Part shown: positions 6,509 through 8,101 of the stretch, piece after piece
How positions within the stretch are numbered: the first letter of the stretch is position 1
Layout of the letters: the number at the start of each line of letters is the position of its first letter
Made by a program: the position numbers and the translations under genes
Notes under the pieces: model-generated
Database searches by the model: none
Told to the model about the DNA's origin: nothing
The model's input: only the letters and a program-made list of their open reading frames with translations
Origin: Bacilli bacterium
Lineage (GTDB): Bacteria; Bacillota_I; Bacilli_A; RF39; UBA660
Direction: 5' to 3'
Assembly (NCBI GenBank): GCA_028684435.1
Contig: JAQUFX010000020.1
Coordinates: 1 to 8,101 of the forward strand
Length of the DNA stretch: 8,101 nt

Positions 6509-6537
6509 AAAACAACGATTGTATCGTTGTTTTTTTT
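6509..6537 (+). terminator. Intrinsic terminator after hsp20
   Basis: A perfect 9-base-pair stem AACAACGAT (6511-6519) / ATCGTTGTT (6523-6531) with loop TGT, extendable to 11 pairs by A-T pairs, ends in a run of eight T (6530-6537). It lies 11 bases after the hsp20 stop and isolates the heat-shock unit from gltX. Confidence 0.92.
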
Positions 6538-6548
6538 ATAATGGTCTA

Positions 6549-6577
6549 TTTTAAATAAATATAAATTATGATATATT
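6549..6577 (+). promoter_or_regulatory. Probable promoter of gltX
   Basis: The extended -10 TGATATATT (6569-6577) is good. At 17 bases the -35 is only TTTTAA (6549-6554), a weak match. Transcription would start near 6584, about 19 bases before the ATG. No T-box or other long leader fits in the 105 bases between the hsp20 stop and gltX. Confidence 0.4.
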
Positions 6578-6602
6578 ATTTAATATGAAAGAAGGCGTAA
6601 AA

Positions 6603-8101
6603 ATGGAATATGAAAAATTGGCTAATATGTTATATCCAAATGTTAATAAAAGTATTAATTATTATGAAGAAAAATATCCTGAAAGAAATTTGCCTTCTAA
6701 TGCCGTAGTAACTAGATTTGCTCCATCTCCAACTGGTTTTGTTCATATGGGAAGTTTAAGAACTGCTTTTATAGCTAAGAAAATAGCTGAAGATACTAAA
6801 GGAGTATTTTTTCTAAGAATCGAAGATACTGATTTAAAAAGAAGTGTTGATAATGGGATACAAGGTATAATAGATGATTTAACAAACTTTAATATCGAAA
6901 TAAAAGAAGGAAGAATTAATGAAACTGAGGATAAAGGAAATTATGGACCTTATTTACAAAGTGAAAGAAAAGATATATATCAAGCATATGCTGTAAGTTT
7001 AATAGAAAAAAATTTAGCATATCCTTGCTTTTGTAATGAAGATAATTTAAATGAAATTAGATTAAATCAAGAATCTAAAAAAGAAAGATTAGGATATTAT
7101 GGAAGATATGCTAGATGTAGATATTTATCATATGAAGATATAGAACAAAAAATTAAAAAAGGTCTTCCTTTTGCATTAAGACTAAAATCACCTGGAAATT
7201 TTAATAAAAAAATTAGATGCCATGATTTAATTAAAGGCAAAATAGATTTTCCGGAAAATGATTTAGATATTGTGCTACTTAAATCAGATGGTATTCCGAC
7301 TTATCATTTTGCTCATGCTATAGATGATCATCTAATGAGAGCAACACATATATTAAGAGGTGATGAATGGTTAAGTTCATTTCCTATACATGTACAATTA
7401 TTTGATTTATTAAACTTTGAAATACCTAAATATTGCCATTTGGCCCCTGTTAATAAAAAAGATGGTACTTCAATTAGAAAGTTATCTAAAAGAAAAGATC
7501 CGGAAGCTGCTCTTAGCTATTATCATGAAAAAGGAATACCTATTAAAGCTGTTGAACTTTATTTAATGACAACTGCAAACTCTAATTTTGAAGAATGGTT
7601 AAATCAAAATTCGGCAACAGGATTAGAAGAATTTAAATTTGATTTTAAAAAAATGTCAACAAGTGGCTCATTATTTGATCTAGAAAAATTATTAAATATT
7701 TCCAAAAATTATATTTCTAGATTAACTGCAAAAGAAGTTTATATTAATATTTTAAAATGGTCATCTATGTATGATAAAGAATTATATGATTTATTAAAAA
7801 AATATCCTGAATATTCAATTAATATACTTAATATCGAAAGAGAACAAAAAAAACCACGAAAAGATTTTGCTTCATGGTCAGAAGTGAAAGATAATATTTG
7901 GTATATGTATGATGAATTGTATAAGAATGAAAATATAGATTTTAATCAAGTTAACGCTTCGGAAAATTATGTACAAATTATTAACTTATATATTAATAAA
8001 TACTATAATTATAATGATGATAAAGAGAATTGGTTTATAAAAATTAAAAAACTAAGTGAAGAAGTAGGATTTGCTTCAGATATGAAGTTATATAAAGAAA
8101 G
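6603..8101 (+). CDS. gltX: Glutamyl-tRNA synthetase (glutamate--tRNA ligase), 3' end cut by window edge
   Basis: A class I aminoacyl-tRNA synthetase that charges tRNA-Glu with glutamate using ATP in the cytoplasm. 499 codons are visible without a stop. It is not in the usual short form: about 35 residues precede the catalytic Rossmann fold, and the sequence follows the roughly 550-residue clostridial type (YPERNLP, VVTRFAPSPTGFVHMG), so about 50 residues are probably missing. The HIGH motif appears as VHMG (47-50), the KMSKS motif as KLSKR (293-297). Also visible are LRIEDTD (71-77), YPCFC (140-144), SDGIPTYHFAH (228-238), HILRGDEWLSS (249-259) and ANSNFEEW (325-332). The anticodon-binding helical domain begins at about 345. 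Only the YPCFC and nearby Cys171 hint at the zinc-type region; I cannot confirm metal binding. The start has GAAGG (6591-6595) at 7 bases. It is a separate unit after the hsp20 terminator. Confidence 0.97.
   Translation, partial: MEYEKLANMLYPNVNKSINYYEEKYPERNLPSNAVVTRFAPSPTGFVHMGSLRTAFIAKKIAEDTKGVFFLRIEDTDLKRSVDNGIQGIIDDLTNFNIEIKEGRINETEDKGNYGPYLQSERKDIYQAYAVSLIEKNLAYPCFCNEDNLNEIRLNQESKKERLGYYGRYARCRYLSYEDIEQKIKKGLPFALRLKSPGNFNKKIRCHDLIKGKIDFPENDLDIVLLKSDGIPTYHFAHAIDDHLMRATHILRGDEWLSSFPIHVQLFDLLNFEIPKYCHLAPVNKKDGTSIRKLSKRKDPEAALSYYHEKGIPIKAVELYLMTTANSNFEEWLNQNSATGLEEFKFDFKKMSTSGSLFDLEKLLNISKNYISRLTAKEVYINILKWSSMYDKELYDLLKKYPEYSINILNIEREQKKPRKDFASWSEVKDNIWYMYDELYKNENIDFNQVNASENYVQIINLYINKYYNYNDDKENWFIKIKKLSEEVGFASDMKLYKE

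Noticed and set aside
6498..6602. T-box or other riboswitch ahead of gltX
   Set aside because: The space is taken by the hsp20 terminator and a short promoter region; the predicted leader is only about 19 bases.
1..8101. Mycoplasma-type genetic code with TGA as Trp
   Set aside because: TGG encodes Trp in several genes, no gene contains an in-frame TGA that must be read through, and TGA ends the 684-residue protein.

Overview
The window is very AT-rich DNA. Genes are compact, mostly end in TAA, and show strong AGGAGG-type ribosome binding sites, sigma-A-type promoters, occasional TTG starts and a CIRCE operator. TGG encodes Trp and no gene depends on reading TGA as Trp, so genetic code 11 fits. 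Together with a glutamyl-tRNA synthetase of the long clostridial type, this suggests an uncultured low-GC Bacillota or a Mycoplasmatota-related gut lineage such as RF39. That placement is inference; no ribosomal RNA or species marker is present.

Left part (1-2133, minus strand): three genes read leftward. First is a secreted, membrane-anchored thermonuclease (SNase fold) that also carries one Listeria-Bacteroides (InlB B-type) repeat. Next is a single-pass membrane protein with a long N/P/Q/E-rich cytoplasmic region and a small extracytoplasmic beta-rich domain. Last is an unidentified protein cut by the window edge. The first promoter lies in the 120-base divergent region (2134-2253); a second good promoter lies inside the 3' end of the nuclease gene.

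Middle part (2254-6004, plus strand): three genes of unknown function, apparently one operon. They encode a 465-residue coiled-coil-rich protein, a 684-residue alpha-helical repeat protein and a 102-residue helical protein whose gene overlaps the previous one in the +1 frame. The repeat pattern in the last two resembles, by eye, the mTERF-type helical repeat. This is the least explained part of the window and the best candidate for something undescribed.

Right part (6005-8101, plus strand): a heat-shock module consisting of a CIRCE operator embedded in a near-consensus promoter, an Hsp20 small heat-shock protein gene and a clear intrinsic terminator. It is followed by gltX (glutamyl-tRNA synthetase), which runs off the right edge. 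A 30-base stretch at the end of the 102-residue gene is nearly identical to a stretch inside gltX. No tRNA, rRNA, CRISPR, insertion sequence or phage feature was seen.
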